From contig NZ_LT859959.1 in NCBI RefSeq assembly GCF_900176205.1, positions 1,674,001-1,738,000 of the forward strand: a stretch of DNA of 64,000 nt. The letters are read 5' to 3'. The translations under genes were made by a program, and so were the position numbers. Origin of the DNA: Bradyrhizobium sp. ORS 285 (GTDB taxonomy: Bacteria; Pseudomonadota; Alphaproteobacteria; Rhizobiales; Xanthobacteraceae). Position 1 is the stretch's first letter. Each line of letters opens with the position of its first letter. The notes under the pieces were generated by a model, which had not been told where the DNA came from, searched no databases, and saw only the letters and a list, made by a program, of their open reading frames with translations. Shown here piece by piece: positions 35,037 to 46,038 of the stretch.

Positions 35037-35270
35037 TTACGCCACCGACATCAGCTGGCACGGCGCGGGCTCGGTCTGCACCGGCCATACCGTCGCCTCG
35101 CCCGTCCGTTCGTCCAAAATCCGCTTCACCGAGCGCGAGCAGAGGCCGCATTGTACGGAGCAGCCGAGGCAATCATAGACTTGCGCCGGCGAACCGAAGG
35201 TGATGTCGGCCGCCGTGACGACGTCACGAATGGCCGTATCGCTGATGACGTTGCAGGAACAAATGATCAT
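35037..35270 (-). CDS. bfd: Bacterioferritin-associated ferredoxin
   Basis: A 77-residue (2Fe-2S) protein with the Bfd pattern Cys4-x-Cys6 (IICSCNVISD) and Cys-x-x-Cys pairs in CLGCSVQCGLC. Bfd reduces iron in bacterioferritin to mobilise it. No bacterioferritin gene is adjacent. The C-terminal tail of about 25 residues is longer than in E. coli. A related Bfd-like domain is fused to NifE further on. Confidence 0.87.
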   Translation of the reverse strand: MIICSCNVISDTAIRDVVTAADITFGSPAQVYDCLGCSVQCGLCSRSVKRILDERTGEATVWPVQTEPAPCQLMSVA

Positions 35271-35390
35271 GGCTGTTGCTCGCTCCTGCCAACGATAAGC
35301 AACGCCGATGCCAAGCCCGATGCCAAGATGAGTGCTCTGTAGGCCGGCTAATCAGAATCGTTCGAAAGCGGGGGATCAGCAGCGTGGGGA

Positions 35391-36227
35391 TCAGCGAGAG
35401 GCGGCGGTTGCGCTGATGCGCGCTGCGGCGTGCAGCCGGATCGCGGCGAGCGTCGCTTGCGCGAGCGCCTGGCCTTGTGCGTCGATTCCGGTCCACTGCG
35501 CGTGGCGGCCGCGCGGATCGATCTCGGCCAGCACGATGCCAGCCGGCACGTCGCTGCCGTCGCGGACGATGCCGCGCAGGATCCCGTCAGTGGGCGCGGT
35601 CACCGGCTCGCCTGAGAGATGGCCGACGACGAAGCCCTTGTAGATGCGCGTGCCGATCTCGACCGGCGTGTGCCAGCGGCCCTCATGCGGCGAGAGCACC
35701 AGGCACTCGGCGCCGACGAGCTCGCCGGCATCGTCCTTCGCCAACGTCCAGCCTTCGATGACGATCTGGCCGAGCCGATCCGGCCGGGTCTCGATCGCAA
35801 CGTCGCAATTGGCCGAGGGCGAGAAGCCCGGGCCGATGCCGATCGACAGCCGCGTCATGCCGCGCAGATTGGGCGTCACCTCGCGCGTCTGCATGCGGGC
35901 GTCGATCAGCACGTCGATGGCGCGGACCGGCAGCAGATCGAGCAGCCCCAGCGGCGTGACCAGGACATGTCGGGGATCGCCCAGCGCCTTGAACACGTCC
36001 ATCGTGCTCTCGATGCGCTCGCCGATCACGTTCTCGACACGAACGCTGTCGCCGAACAAGGCGTCGTGAAACGCCATCTTGCGGCGCATGACCGGCGGAT
36101 TGGGGTCGTGCGATAGCACCACGCAGAAGCCCGCGCGATGCAGATGCACGCCGATCGCCGAGGCGACGTCGTTGGTCCCGAGGACCACGGCGAAGCGCGC
36201 TGCATTCGTCCCCATGTCCCGGTCCAT
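35391..36227 (-). CDS. Molybdenum hydroxylase system protein, YqeB/XdhC-like
   Basis: A 278-residue protein with a Rossmann-like N-terminal part (FAVVLGTNDVASAIGVHLHRAGF) and a biotin-carrier-like C-terminal part (GFVVGHLSGEPVTAPTDGILRGIV), the architecture of the YqeB family associated with molybdenum hydroxylase maturation. ATG 36227 is used; ATG 36215 is equally possible. It could serve the Mo hydroxylase genes at 2376-5161 or others elsewhere. The name selenium-dependent, used in databases for relatives, need not apply here. Confidence 0.72.
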   Translation of the reverse strand: MDRDMGTNAARFAVVLGTNDVASAIGVHLHRAGFCVVLSHDPNPPVMRRKMAFHDALFGDSVRVENVIGERIESTMDVFKALGDPRHVLVTPLGLLDLLPVRAIDVLIDARMQTREVTPNLRGMTRLSIGIGPGFSPSANCDVAIETRPDRLGQIVIEGWTLAKDDAGELVGAECLVLSPHEGRWHTPVEIGTRIYKGFVVGHLSGEPVTAPTDGILRGIVRDGSDVPAGIVLAEIDPRGRHAQWTGIDAQGQALAQATLAAIRLHAAARISATAASR

Positions 36228-36420
36228 ACGTCGTTCGGCGTCTCGTGGCTGTCCGCTGTGAGAGTGGAAAGCCGGCTTCCAGTTCAATCGATCAGTTCGC
36301 TTGAGCAAGAGTTGGACCACCGCCTGCGAGCTGGAAAACGATCGTCGTTTGAACGCCTTGGGTTCTGAACGTCGCGAGATCGTTGCGGCGGAAAGCCGAC
36401 GCTGAACTTGTCTCGAACCC

Positions 36421-36439
36421 GCCAATCTGTCGCGAAGCC
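36421..36439 (+). promoter_or_regulatory. Possible RegR-type upstream activating site of fixR-nifA
   Basis: The segment CCAATCTGTCGCGAAGC lies around 68 bases before the predicted fixR transcription start. In Bradyrhizobium japonicum the RegR site of fixR-nifA is described near -68. The match of position is good; the sequence match is from memory and weak. Confidence 0.35.
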
Positions 36440-36473
36440 GACAGAGAGCCGCCGGGCTGCGCGTGATTTTCGC

Positions 36474-36489
36474 TGGCCCGGAATCTGCA
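36474..36489 (+). promoter_or_regulatory. Sigma-54 (-24/-12) promoter of fixR-nifA
   Basis: TGGCCCG-GAAT-CTGCA keeps the GG and GC dinucleotides at the right 12-base offset, with two departures from the consensus. The predicted start near 36500 is about 55 bases before the chosen fixR codon. This resembles the NifA-autoactivated fixR promoter of B. japonicum. Confidence 0.65.
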
Positions 36490-36555
36490 CAACCACCGCA
36501 TGACGATACCGCGGACGGTTTGGGTTGTACGCGGTGCAGGATCAGGACGGATGCG

Positions 36556-37401
36556 GTGAGCCTCGATCTCGACCAGGACGTCCACGAGCCCGCCATCGAT
36601 GCTGCGGGAATCGAGTCGTGCCCGTTCCATCGCGATATGGCCGCGGCTGGGCGTCCGGAGCGTACCGAGCAGAAGACGCTGGTGCTGACCGGCGGTTCGC
36701 GCGGCATTGGTCATGCGACGGCCAGGCTGTTCTCCGATGCCGGCTGGCGCATCATTACCTGCTCGCGTCAACCGTTCGATGGCGGCCGCTGTCCCTGGGA
36801 TGCCGGGCCGGACAATCACGTCCAGGTCGACCTCAGCGACCGCAAGGCGATCCCGCGTGCGATTGCCGACATCAAGGCGCGGCTCGACGGCGCGCCGTTG
36901 CATGCGCTGATCAACAATGCGGCGATCTCGCCGAAGGCCGAGGATGGCGGCCGGCTCGATTCATTGGCGACCTCGGTCGAGACGTGGATGACGGTCTTTC
37001 ACGTCAACTTCCTCGGGCCGATCCTGTTGGCGCGCGGCCTGTTCGAGGAGTTGAAGCGCGGGCAGGGCGCGGTGGTCAACGTGACCTCGATCGTCGGCAC
37101 CCGCGTGCATCCTTTCGCCGGCACCGCCTATGCGACCTCCAAGGCCGCGCTGGCCTGCCTGACCCGCGAGATGGCCCATGACTTCGCACCGCATGGCATC
37201 CGCGTCAACGCGATCGCGCCCGGCGAGATCAAGACCGAGATGGTGTCGCCGGAAACGGAGGCGCGGTTTTCGCCGCTGATCCCGATGCGTCGGATTGGCG
37301 CACCGGAGGAGGTGGCAAAGGTGCTGTTCTTCCTGTGCTCGGACGCTGCGAGCTACGTGACCGGCGAGGAGATTCAGATCAATGGCGGCCAGCACCTTTA
37401 A
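36556..37401 (+). CDS. fixR: FixR, short-chain dehydrogenase-like protein upstream of nifA
   Basis: FixR is an SDR-family protein cotranscribed with nifA in Bradyrhizobium; its own reaction is unknown and it is not essential for fixation there. Here 281 residues begin at GTG 36556, fitting the promoter position; ATG 36637 is the alternative. Rossmann motif GGSRGIGHA, NNAA and catalytic Ser-Tyr-Lys (NVTSIVG, TAYATSKAAL) are intact, so enzyme activity is likely. An unusual N-terminal stretch of about 35 residues (PAIDAAGIESCPFH) precedes the fold. nifA starts 349 bases downstream, a longer gap than expected for an operon. Confidence 0.82.
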   Translation: MSLDLDQDVHEPAIDAAGIESCPFHRDMAAAGRPERTEQKTLVLTGGSRGIGHATARLFSDAGWRIITCSRQPFDGGRCPWDAGPDNHVQVDLSDRKAIPRAIADIKARLDGAPLHALINNAAISPKAEDGGRLDSLATSVETWMTVFHVNFLGPILLARGLFEELKRGQGAVVNVTSIVGTRVHPFAGTAYATSKAALACLTREMAHDFAPHGIRVNAIAPGEIKTEMVSPETEARFSPLIPMRRIGAPEEVAKVLFFLCSDAASYVTGEEIQINGGQHL

Positions 37402-37750
37402 GTTGATCGGAGCTACACGCCGATGTGAGATCCCCGACATCACGAGCTGGCAGCCGCATGCGGCGAGTGCCATGGCTGGTGTGGAAAGTTGGTGTTCAGT
37501 TTGACCCTTTGCGAGCGGCTCGCAGAGCTGCGGTGGATCACTGAATCCTAGGTGTCGGGAAGACAACACGAATTCGTTAGGTCCGCTGCTTTCGTTGCGT
37601 CTGCGACGGTGCAATGCGTGCGTCGCGTCCGGTGCAAACTAATTTGTTAAGATCATGAAGTCCTGCAGCTTTTCTGCTCTTTTCGCTGCACACTACTTCT
37701 GCGGCAATGCAGCAAAGTTAGGCACGACAATCAACTGCAGTTAAGGGAGG
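37402..37750 (+). other. Long fixR-nifA intergenic region
   Basis: About 350 bases with no gene. It is AT-richer than average near 37550-37750 and could hold a separate nifA promoter. I found no exact -24/-12 element; TGGTGTT-CAGT-TTGAC near 37488 keeps only the GG of the -24 box. Confidence 0.5.
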
Positions 37751-39556
<1,806 letters not shown>

Positions 39557-39578
39557 GTGGATGGGCTCGGTCGTGATG

Positions 39579-39607
39579 AAGGGCGCGCTGTGGCGCGCCC
39601 TTTGTGT
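39579..39607 (+). terminator. Intrinsic terminator after nifA
   Basis: A 10-bp stem (AAGGGCGCGC / GCGCGCCCTT) with a TGTG loop is followed by TGTGTTT, 23 bases past the nifA stop. It separates the fixR-nifA unit from the ferredoxin-suf operon. Confidence 0.8.
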
Positions 39608-39668
39608 TTGAGGCAATGCTCGGATCGAGGACGCCGTGCTAATGAGATCCCCACTTTCGCTCCAACTG

Positions 39669-39905
39669 CGGTGGGCTCCCCTCCCCCTTGCGGGGAGGGG
39701 TCGGGGGTGGGGGTCCCCGAGCACACTGCGCGTGATGCGCGCGAACCTCTTCGTCAGAAACACCGCCCTTCATTGACGAAGTCGAACGCCGGCTGATCGC
39801 ACAGTCATCGTCGAACGTACGCACAACAATTTATCCGACTCACAAGCATCAGCGCCCGGAGACCCCCACCCCCGACCCCTCCCCGCAAGGGGGAGGGGAG
39901 CGCAC
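39669..39905. repeat. Inverted pair of CCCTCCCCCTTGCGGGGAGGGG repeats
   Basis: CCCTCCCCCTTGCGGGGAGG with GGTCGGGGGTGGGGG (39677-39713) and its inverted copy CCCCCACCCCCGACCCCTCC with CCGCAAGGGGGAGGGG (39864-39899) face each other in the region between nifA and its next target operon. They are dispersed repeats, not genes. The rest of 39557-40118 holds the terminator and NifA-dependent promoter. Confidence 0.75.
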
Positions 39906-39977
39906 CGGCCGTGCGGCGAGATCTCGACTCTCGCTTCGCGCACGTCATCCATCGCTCCTGTCGCACTTACGACATGC

Positions 39978-39993
39978 TGTCGGGAGAGCGACA
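39978..39993 (+). promoter_or_regulatory. NifA upstream activator site of the ferredoxin-suf operon
   Basis: TGT-CGGGAGAGCG-ACA is an exact TGT-N10-ACA site, 57 bases before the -24 element, a usual activator distance. Confidence 0.8.
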
Positions 39994-40049
39994 GCTGGCC
40001 CTCATCCGCGATATTTAGAATCTTCCTTAGAAATCAACCAAATGCGCTC

Positions 40050-40065
40050 TGGCACGGCGCTTGAA
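40050..40065 (+). promoter_or_regulatory. Sigma-54 promoter of the ferredoxin-suf operon
   Basis: TGGCACG-GCGC-TTGAA has a perfect -24 box and a -12 box with A for C. The start would be near 40076, about 43 bases before the ferredoxin ATG. Confidence 0.82.
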
Positions 40066-40118
40066 AGATCAGACCCGAAAGACATCGCCCGATGTCGCTG
40101 GAGCGCGGGGAACAGCAC

Positions 40119-40313
40119 ATGACCTACAAGATCATCGCTTCACAATGCACGGTCTGCGGAGCCTGCGAGTTCGAATGTCCGAACGCGGCCATTCGGCTGA
40201 AGAACGACATGTACATCATTGATCCGAAGAAGTGCACGGAGTGCGAAGGCCACTTCGACGCGCCGCAATGCGCCGCCGTCTGTCCGGTGCCGGACACCTG
40301 CGTGCCCGCCTGA
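40119..40313 (+). CDS. 2[4Fe-4S] ferredoxin, nif-associated (FdxN-like)
   Basis: A small electron carrier of 64 residues. The first cluster uses Cys10, 13, 16 and 20 ([12 protein letters not shown]). The second uses Cys39, Cys42, Cys51 and Cys55, with the eight-residue insertion between second and third cysteines typical of FdxN and related nif ferredoxins. The start is ATG 40119; an upstream in-frame ATG at 40092 has a poorer context. It is the first gene behind the NifA-dependent promoter and precedes sufB by 37 bases. It may donate electrons to nitrogenase or serve cluster assembly. Confidence 0.88.
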   Translation: MTYKIIASQCTVCGACEFECPNAAIRLKNDMYIIDPKKCTECEGHFDAPQCAAVCPVPDTCVPA

Positions 40314-40350
40314 CGCGGGCGCGACGGCAACATTGCAAGCGGAGTGGAAG

Positions 40351-41868
40351 ATGGCAGCTGTTCAGGAGACCATTGATCGCGTCAAGGACATCGACGTCGA
40401 TCAATATCGCTACGGGTTCGAGACCGTCATCGAATCCGAAAAGGCGCCGAAAGGGCTGTCCGAAGATACGATCCGCTTCATCTCGGCGAAGAAGAACGAG
40501 CCGGCCTGGATGCTGGACTGGCGGCTCGAGGCGTATCGCCGCTGGCTCACCATGACCGAGCCGACCTGGGCGCGCGTCGGGTACCCGAAGATCGACTATC
40601 AGGATCTCTATTACTATTCGGCGCCGAAGCCGAAGAAGAAGGTCGCCTCGCTCGACGAGATCGATCCGGAGATTCTCAAGACCTATGAGAAGCTTGGCAT
40701 TCCCTTGCGCGAGGTCGAGATCCTCGAAGGCGTCGAGCGTCCCTCCGCGGCAGCGGAGACCGAGGACGGCGAGGCGGCTGCGCCGCGCACCAAGATCGCG
40801 GTCGATGCCGTGTTCGACTCCGTCTCGGTAGCAACGACCTTCAAGGAGGAGCTGAAGAAGGCCGGCGTGATCTTCATGCCGATCTCCGAGGCGCTGCGCG
40901 AGCACCCGGACCTGGTGCAGAAATATCTCGGCACTGTCGTGCCGACGACCGACAATTATTTCGCGACGCTCAACTCGGCGGTGTTCTCCGACGGCTCCTT
41001 CGTCTACATCCCGCCGGGCGTGCGCTGCCCGATGGAGCTGTCGACCTATTTCCGCATCAACGAGCGCAACACCGGCCAGTTCGAGCGCACGCTGATCATC
41101 GCCGACAAGGGCGCTTATGTCAGCTATCTCGAAGGATGCACGGCGCCGCAGCGCGACGAGAACCAGCTGCACGCCGCTGTCGTCGAGCTGGTCGCGCTGG
41201 ACGATGCCGAGATCAAATATTCGACCGTGCAGAACTGGTACCCCGGCAATTCCGAGGGCGTCGGCGGCATCTACAATTTCGTCACCAAGCGCGGTGACTG
41301 CCGCGGCACGAACTCGAAGATCTCCTGGACCCAGGTCGAGACGGGCTCCGCCATTACCTGGAAATATCCGAGCTGCATCCTGCGCGGTGATAATTCCAGC
41401 GGCGAGTTCTACTCGATCGCGATCTCCAACGGCTTTCAGCAGGTCGATAGCGGCACTAAGATGATTCATCTCGGCAAGAACACGTCGAGCCGGATCATCT
41501 CCAAGGGCATCGCCGCCGGCAAGTCGCAGAACACCTATCGCGGCCTCGTCAGCGCCCACCGCAAGGCCTCCGGCGCGCGCAACTTCACCGCCTGCGACTC
41601 GCTCTTGATCGGCGACAAATGCGGCGCGCACACCGTGCCCTACATTGAGGCCAAGAATTCGTCGGCGGTGTTCGAGCATGAGGCGACGACCTCCAAGATC
41701 TCCGAGGACGTGCTGTTCTACTGCATCCAGCGCGGCCTCAGCCAGGAAGAGGCGGTCGGTCTCGTCGTCAACGGCTTCGTCAAGGACGTGCTGCAGCAGC
41801 TGCCGATGGAGTTCGCGGTCGAGGCGCAGAAGCTGATCTCGATCAGCCTCGAAGGTTCAGTCGGATAA
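40351..41868 (+). CDS. sufB: Fe-S cluster assembly scaffold subunit SufB
   Basis: SufB forms the SufBC2D scaffold on which Fe-S clusters are built from SufS/SufE sulfur. The 505-residue protein has the typical N-terminal helical region and C-terminal beta-helix, ending [20 protein letters not shown]. Cysteines in the core (GACTGCD-like [17 protein letters not shown]) are present. ATG 40351 follows GGAGTGGAAG. It lies in an operon fdx-sufBCDS driven by NifA, so this SUF copy serves nitrogenase; a housekeeping suf set is expected elsewhere. Confidence 0.94.
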   Translation: MAAVQETIDRVKDIDVDQYRYGFETVIESEKAPKGLSEDTIRFISAKKNEPAWMLDWRLEAYRRWLTMTEPTWARVGYPKIDYQDLYYYSAPKPKKKVASLDEIDPEILKTYEKLGIPLREVEILEGVERPSAAAETEDGEAAAPRTKIAVDAVFDSVSVATTFKEELKKAGVIFMPISEALREHPDLVQKYLGTVVPTTDNYFATLNSAVFSDGSFVYIPPGVRCPMELSTYFRINERNTGQFERTLIIADKGAYVSYLEGCTAPQRDENQLHAAVVELVALDDAEIKYSTVQNWYPGNSEGVGGIYNFVTKRGDCRGTNSKISWTQVETGSAITWKYPSCILRGDNSSGEFYSIAISNGFQQVDSGTKMIHLGKNTSSRIISKGIAAGKSQNTYRGLVSAHRKASGARNFTACDSLLIGDKCGAHTVPYIEAKNSSAVFEHEATTSKISEDVLFYCIQRGLSQEEAVGLVVNGFVKDVLQQLPMEFAVEAQKLISISLEGSVG

Positions 41869-41906
41869 GGACGTCGCGCGCGGCGACAACAGATGAGGAG
41901 TGTTCG

Positions 41907-42668
41907 ATGACGGCCTTGCTCGAAATCAAGGGGCTCCATGCCGAGATCTCCGGTGGTCGCAAGATCATCCAGGGCCTGGACCTCACCGTGAACAAGGGCG
42001 AGATCCACGCCATCATGGGACCGAACGGCGCGGGCAAGTCGACGCTGTCCTATGTGCTCGCCGGCAAGCCCGGCTATGAGATCACCGCCGGCGAGGTCTA
42101 TCTCAACGGCGAGGACCTGCTGGCGATGTCGGCTGACGAGCGCGCCGCGAAGGGCGTGTTCCTGGCGTTCCAGTACCCGCTGGAGATCCCGGGCGTCGCG
42201 ACCCTGACGTTCCTGCGGGCGGCCTTCAACGCCCAGCGCAAGGCGCGCGGCGAGGAGGAGCTGTCCTCGCCCGACCTGATCAAGCGCGTGCGCGAGATCG
42301 CCAAGACCCTGAACATCGATTCGGAGATGCTGAAGCGGCCGCTCAATGTCGGCTTCTCCGGCGGCGAGAAGAAGCGCAACGAGACCCTGCAGATGGCGCT
42401 GCTGCAGCCGTCGCTCTGCGTGCTCGACGAGACGGATTCGGGCCTCGACATCGATGCGCTCAAGGTGGTGGCCAATGGCGTCAACGCGCTGCGCTCGGCC
42501 GAGCGCGGCATGATCGTCATCACCCATTATCAGCGGCTGCTCGACTACATCGTGCCGGACATCGTCCACGTGTTCGCGGCGGGCCGCATCGTCCGCACCG
42601 GCGGAGCGGATCTCGCGCGCGAGCTCGAGGCGACCGGCTACGCGCAGTACCAGAGCGAAGCAGCGTAA
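41907..42668 (+). CDS. sufC: Fe-S cluster assembly ATPase SufC
   Basis: Cytoplasmic ABC-type ATPase of 253 residues that drives conformational change of the SufB-SufD scaffold. Walker A is GPNGAGKS at 38-45, the signature is FSGGEKKRNE, and Walker B CVLDETDSGLDIDAL is typical of SufC. The gene lies 38 bases after sufB and 15 before sufD. Confidence 0.94.
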   Translation: MTALLEIKGLHAEISGGRKIIQGLDLTVNKGEIHAIMGPNGAGKSTLSYVLAGKPGYEITAGEVYLNGEDLLAMSADERAAKGVFLAFQYPLEIPGVATLTFLRAAFNAQRKARGEEELSSPDLIKRVREIAKTLNIDSEMLKRPLNVGFSGGEKKRNETLQMALLQPSLCVLDETDSGLDIDALKVVANGVNALRSAERGMIVITHYQRLLDYIVPDIVHVFAAGRIVRTGGADLARELEATGYAQYQSEAA

Positions 42669-42683
42669 GGGGCGGGGACGAGC

Positions 42684-44009
42684 ATGGGCGTCGCGATCCG
42701 CAAGACCAAGGCCGAGCTCGGACTGGCCGATCTGTACCAGGGCGCCCGCCGTTATCTGCCGGGCGGCGAGGAGATCACGGCGGTACGCGCCGCCGCGTTC
42801 GACCGTTTCACCGCGGTCGGCCTGCCGCACCGGCGCGTCGAGGCCTGGCGCTACACCGATCTGCGTACACAGATGAAGGAGGCCAAGCGCCTCGCTTCGC
42901 TGCCGGACGATGCCGCCAAGGCCAAAGCGCGCGAGGCCAAGGATCTGTTCGCCGGCGCCGGCTTCCGCAAGCTCGTCATCGTCGACGGCGCCTTCGTGCC
43001 GGAGCTATCCGACATCGCCAATCTCGAGCCCGGCCTGACCATCCAGCCGATGGCTGATGCGCTGGCCGCCGACAAGCCGCTGCTGTCGCAGCGCCTCGGC
43101 GCGATCGTGCCGGACGACGATCCGGCGCTGGCGCTCAACACGGCGCTCGCCGCCAATGGTGTCGTCATCCTGGTCGCGCCGGGCACCGCGCTGAGCCGGC
43201 CGATCCATGTTGCCTTTGTCACGACCAATTGGGTCGCGACCTCGATGTTCACGCGCTCCCAGGTGAATATTGGCGCCGGCGCCAGCGCCACCATCGTCGA
43301 GTCGCATCAGGGGCCCGACGGTAGCGAGTATCAGGTCAACACCGCGATGCAGCTCGTCGTCGGCGACGAGGCGCGGATCGATCACGTCAAGGTGGTCAGC
43401 GAGGGCAGCAGCGCGCTGCACATCGGCTCGCTGCTCGCCAATATCGGCGCGCGTGCGACCTTCAATCAGCTCGGCTTCGTCGCCGGCGGCAGCCTGGTCC
43501 GCAATCAGCTGTTCGTCCGCATGGCAGGTGAGGGCACCGTCGCCGATATCCGCGGCGGTTCGCTGCTGTCGGGCACGCAGCATGCCGACACCACGTTGTC
43601 GATCGAGCATGCGGCCGAGAACGGCCAGAGCCGCGAGACCTTCAAGGCGGTGGTCGGCGACACCGCCCGCGCGGTGTTCCAGGGCAAGATCACGGTCGCC
43701 CCGGGCGCGCAGAAGACCGACGCCAAGATGATGTCACGCGCGCTGCTGCTGTCCGACGAGGCCGAGGCAGACTCCAAGCCGGAGCTCGAGATCTTCGCCG
43801 ACGACGTGCAGTGCGGCCACGGCACCACGACCGGCGCGATCGACGATGAGTTGCTGTTCTATCTCATGGCGCGTGGCATTCCGCCGGCAGAAGCGAAGGC
43901 GCTGCTGATCCAGGCCTTCATCGGCGAGATCATCGAGGGCGCGGCCAATGAGAGCGTGCGCGACGCGCTGACCGGGGCGCTGCTGGGCTGGCTCGGACGA
44001 CGGGAGTAG
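42684..44009 (+). CDS. sufD: Fe-S cluster assembly protein SufD
   Basis: Third scaffold subunit, 441 residues, related to SufB in its beta-helix core and needed for iron entry. The N-terminal part includes the conserved RRVEAWRYTDLR segment. The C-terminal HGTTTGAIDDELLFYLMARGIP block is diagnostic. It follows sufC by 15 bases and precedes sufS by 3, so the four genes are tightly coupled. Confidence 0.93.
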   Translation: MGVAIRKTKAELGLADLYQGARRYLPGGEEITAVRAAAFDRFTAVGLPHRRVEAWRYTDLRTQMKEAKRLASLPDDAAKAKAREAKDLFAGAGFRKLVIVDGAFVPELSDIANLEPGLTIQPMADALAADKPLLSQRLGAIVPDDDPALALNTALAANGVVILVAPGTALSRPIHVAFVTTNWVATSMFTRSQVNIGAGASATIVESHQGPDGSEYQVNTAMQLVVGDEARIDHVKVVSEGSSALHIGSLLANIGARATFNQLGFVAGGSLVRNQLFVRMAGEGTVADIRGGSLLSGTQHADTTLSIEHAAENGQSRETFKAVVGDTARAVFQGKITVAPGAQKTDAKMMSRALLLSDEAEADSKPELEIFADDVQCGHGTTTGAIDDELLFYLMARGIPPAEAKALLIQAFIGEIIEGAANESVRDALTGALLGWLGRRE

Positions 44010-44012
44010 ACG

Positions 44013-45254
44013 ATGCATGCAGCGGTGAACGGGAGCGGCTACGACGTCGGTCGCATCCGGGCGGACTTTCCCATTCTCGGCATGCAGGTGCACGGCAAGC
44101 CGCTGGTCTATCTCGACAACGCCGCCTCCGCGCAGAAGCCGCAGGCGGTGCTGGACCGGATGAACCAGGTCTACACGTCCGAATACGCCAACGTGCATCG
44201 CGGGCTGCATTATCTCGCCAATGCCGCGACCGAGGCCTATGAGGGCGCCCGCGCCAAGGTCGCGACGTTCCTCAACGCCGAGAGCCCCGAGCAGATCATC
44301 TTCACCCGTGGCGCCACCGAGGCGGTGAACCTGGTGGCCCAGACCTTCGGCCGCGAGCGGATCGGGCCGGGCGACGAGATCGTGCTCTCGATCATGGAGC
44401 ACCATGCCAACATCATCCCCTGGCATTTCCTCCGGGAGCGCCAGGGGGCTGTCATCAAATGGGCTCCCGTCGACGACGACGGCAATTTCCTGCTCGACGA
44501 GTTCGAGAAGCTGCTGACGCCGCGCACCAAGATGGTGGCGATGACGCAGATGTCTAACGTGCTCGGCACGGTCGTCCCGGTGAAGGAGGTCATCCGCATC
44601 GCGCACGACCGCGGCATCCCAGTGCTGATCGACGGCTCGCAGGCCGCGGTGCACATGGAGGTCGACGTCAGGGATATCGATGCGGATTTCTATTGCATCA
44701 CCGGGCACAAGATCTATGGCCCGACCGGGATCGGCGCGCTGTATGGCAAGCGCGAGCTCCTGGCCTCGATGCCGCCGTTCAATGGCGGCGGCGAGATGAT
44801 CCGCGAGGTCGCGCGTGACTGGGTGACCTATGGCGACCCGCCGCACCGTTTCGAGGCCGGCACGCCGCCGATTGTCGAGGCCGCCGGGCTGGGTGCGGCG
44901 ATCGACTATGTCTCCTCGATTGGCAAGCAGCGCATCGCCGCGCACGAGCATGATCTCGTGACCTATGCGACCGAGCAGCTGCGCGAGATCAACTCGCTGC
45001 GCATCATCGGCAATGCCGCCGACAAGGGCGCCATCGTGTCGTTCGAGATGCAGGGCGCCCACGCCCACGACTTCGCCACCGTCATCGACCGCTCCGGCGT
45101 CGCGGTGCGCGCCGGCACCCATTGCGCGATGCCGCTGCTGGAGCGCTTCGGCGTCTCGGCAACCTGCCGGGCGTCGTTTGCGATGTACAACACGCGGGAA
45201 GAGGTCGATGTGCTGGTCCGCGCGCTGAAGAAGGCGCAGGAGTTTTTCTCGTAG
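44013..45254 (+). CDS. sufS: Cysteine desulfurase SufS
   Basis: PLP enzyme taking sulfur from cysteine to SufE. Its 413 residues are normal for group II desulfurases. Lys233 (TGHKIYGPTG) binds PLP and Cys371 (RAGTHCAMP) is the persulfide cysteine; the common form is RAGHHCAMP, so one residue differs. It ends the fdx-suf operon and is convergent with sufE. The window also encodes NifS (60334), a group I desulfurase, giving two sulfur donors in one nif region. Confidence 0.94.
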   Translation: MHAAVNGSGYDVGRIRADFPILGMQVHGKPLVYLDNAASAQKPQAVLDRMNQVYTSEYANVHRGLHYLANAATEAYEGARAKVATFLNAESPEQIIFTRGATEAVNLVAQTFGRERIGPGDEIVLSIMEHHANIIPWHFLRERQGAVIKWAPVDDDGNFLLDEFEKLLTPRTKMVAMTQMSNVLGTVVPVKEVIRIAHDRGIPVLIDGSQAAVHMEVDVRDIDADFYCITGHKIYGPTGIGALYGKRELLASMPPFNGGGEMIREVARDWVTYGDPPHRFEAGTPPIVEAAGLGAAIDYVSSIGKQRIAAHEHDLVTYATEQLREINSLRIIGNAADKGAIVSFEMQGAHAHDFATVIDRSGVAVRAGTHCAMPLLERFGVSATCRASFAMYNTREEVDVLVRALKKAQEFFS

Positions 45255-45304
45255 AGACGGAATGCCGCGGGCTATTGCCGGAAAGAAGCGGTGCCAATTG
45301 CTGC

Positions 45305-45472
45305 GCCCTCTCCCCTTGTGGGAGAGGGCTGCGCCGCTATTAGCTCCAGACCCGCTTGGGTGAGGGGTTGCCTCCGCGAGTCATGACCGTCTGAGTATGC
45401 CGAGAGAACCCCTCACCCGGCGCGCCTTCGTTGCGCTCATGCGCACCACCCTCTCCCACAAGGGGAGAGGGT
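45305..45472. repeat. Inverted copies of a CCCTCTCCC hairpin repeat between sufS and sufE
   Basis: GCCCTCTCCC / GGGAGAGGGC (45305-45329) and ACCCTCTCCC / GGGAGAGGGT (45448-45472) are hairpins with 5-base loops, each followed or preceded by a GGGTGAGGGG-type segment in mirror orientation. They are dispersed repeats that may also stop transcription from both convergent genes. Confidence 0.75.
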
Positions 45473-45529
45473 GCACCGAGTATGACGCGCTAGACGGGCT
45501 CATCAAACAAGCAAACCAACTAATTCAAC

Positions 45530-45991
45530 CTACGCCGCCGCGGCCATTGCCGCCTGCGCATCGGCCTTGATGCGCCTGACCATCGAGCGGAAGCCGTTGG
45601 AGCGCTGCGGCGTCAGATGCTCACGCAAACCGAGCTTTTCGAACAGCGCGATTGGATCGGCCGCCAGGATCTCCGGCGCGGTGCGGCCAGACACCATCGC
45701 GAGCAGGATCGCGACCAGGCCGCGGACGATATGCGCATCGCTGTCGCCGACGAAGTCGAGCAGCGGCGCTGCCGTGCCGTGCCGCACCGACGTGGCCACC
45801 CAGACCTGGCTGGTGCAACCCTGGACCTTGTTGCCGTCGTTGCGGTCGGCGTCGGGCAGGGGCGTGAGGCCACGGCCGAGCTCGATGACGTAGCGGTAGC
45901 GGTCGTCCCAATCGTCGAGCAGCGCGAAATTCTCGACGATGTCCTCGATATCCGGATTCGCCGGAGCTGCCGTCTGCGCCATCTTCAACAT
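45530..45991 (-). CDS. sufE: Sulfur acceptor protein SufE
   Basis: SufE receives persulfide sulfur from SufS and hands it to SufB. The 153-residue protein has the acceptor Cys59 in KVQGCTSQVWV and the C-terminal HLTPQRSNGFRSMVRRI. The start is ATG 45991 with GGAGAGG 3 bases away. It is encoded on the opposite strand to sufBCDS and downstream of the pseudo-receiver gene, so it is probably not under the suf promoter. It may share the FixK-linked transcript of its neighbour. Confidence 0.92.
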   Translation of the reverse strand: MLKMAQTAAPANPDIEDIVENFALLDDWDDRYRYVIELGRGLTPLPDADRNDGNKVQGCTSQVWVATSVRHGTAAPLLDFVGDSDAHIVRGLVAILLAMVSGRTAPEILAADPIALFEKLGLREHLTPQRSNGFRSMVRRIKADAQAAMAAAA

Positions 45992-46038
45992 GATCCTCTC
46001 CTGGTCGTCTGCTGATCTCAATCCGCCTCGGGGCGCGG

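Noticed and set aside
37488..37503. Possible -24/-12 element TGGTGTT-CAGT-TTGAC before nifA
   Set aside because: Most conserved bases of the -24 box and the GC of the -12 box are missing.
39669..39905. Facing repeats as a CRISPR array
   Set aside because: There are only two copies, in inverted orientation and with an internal dyad. No regular spacer series or cas genes.
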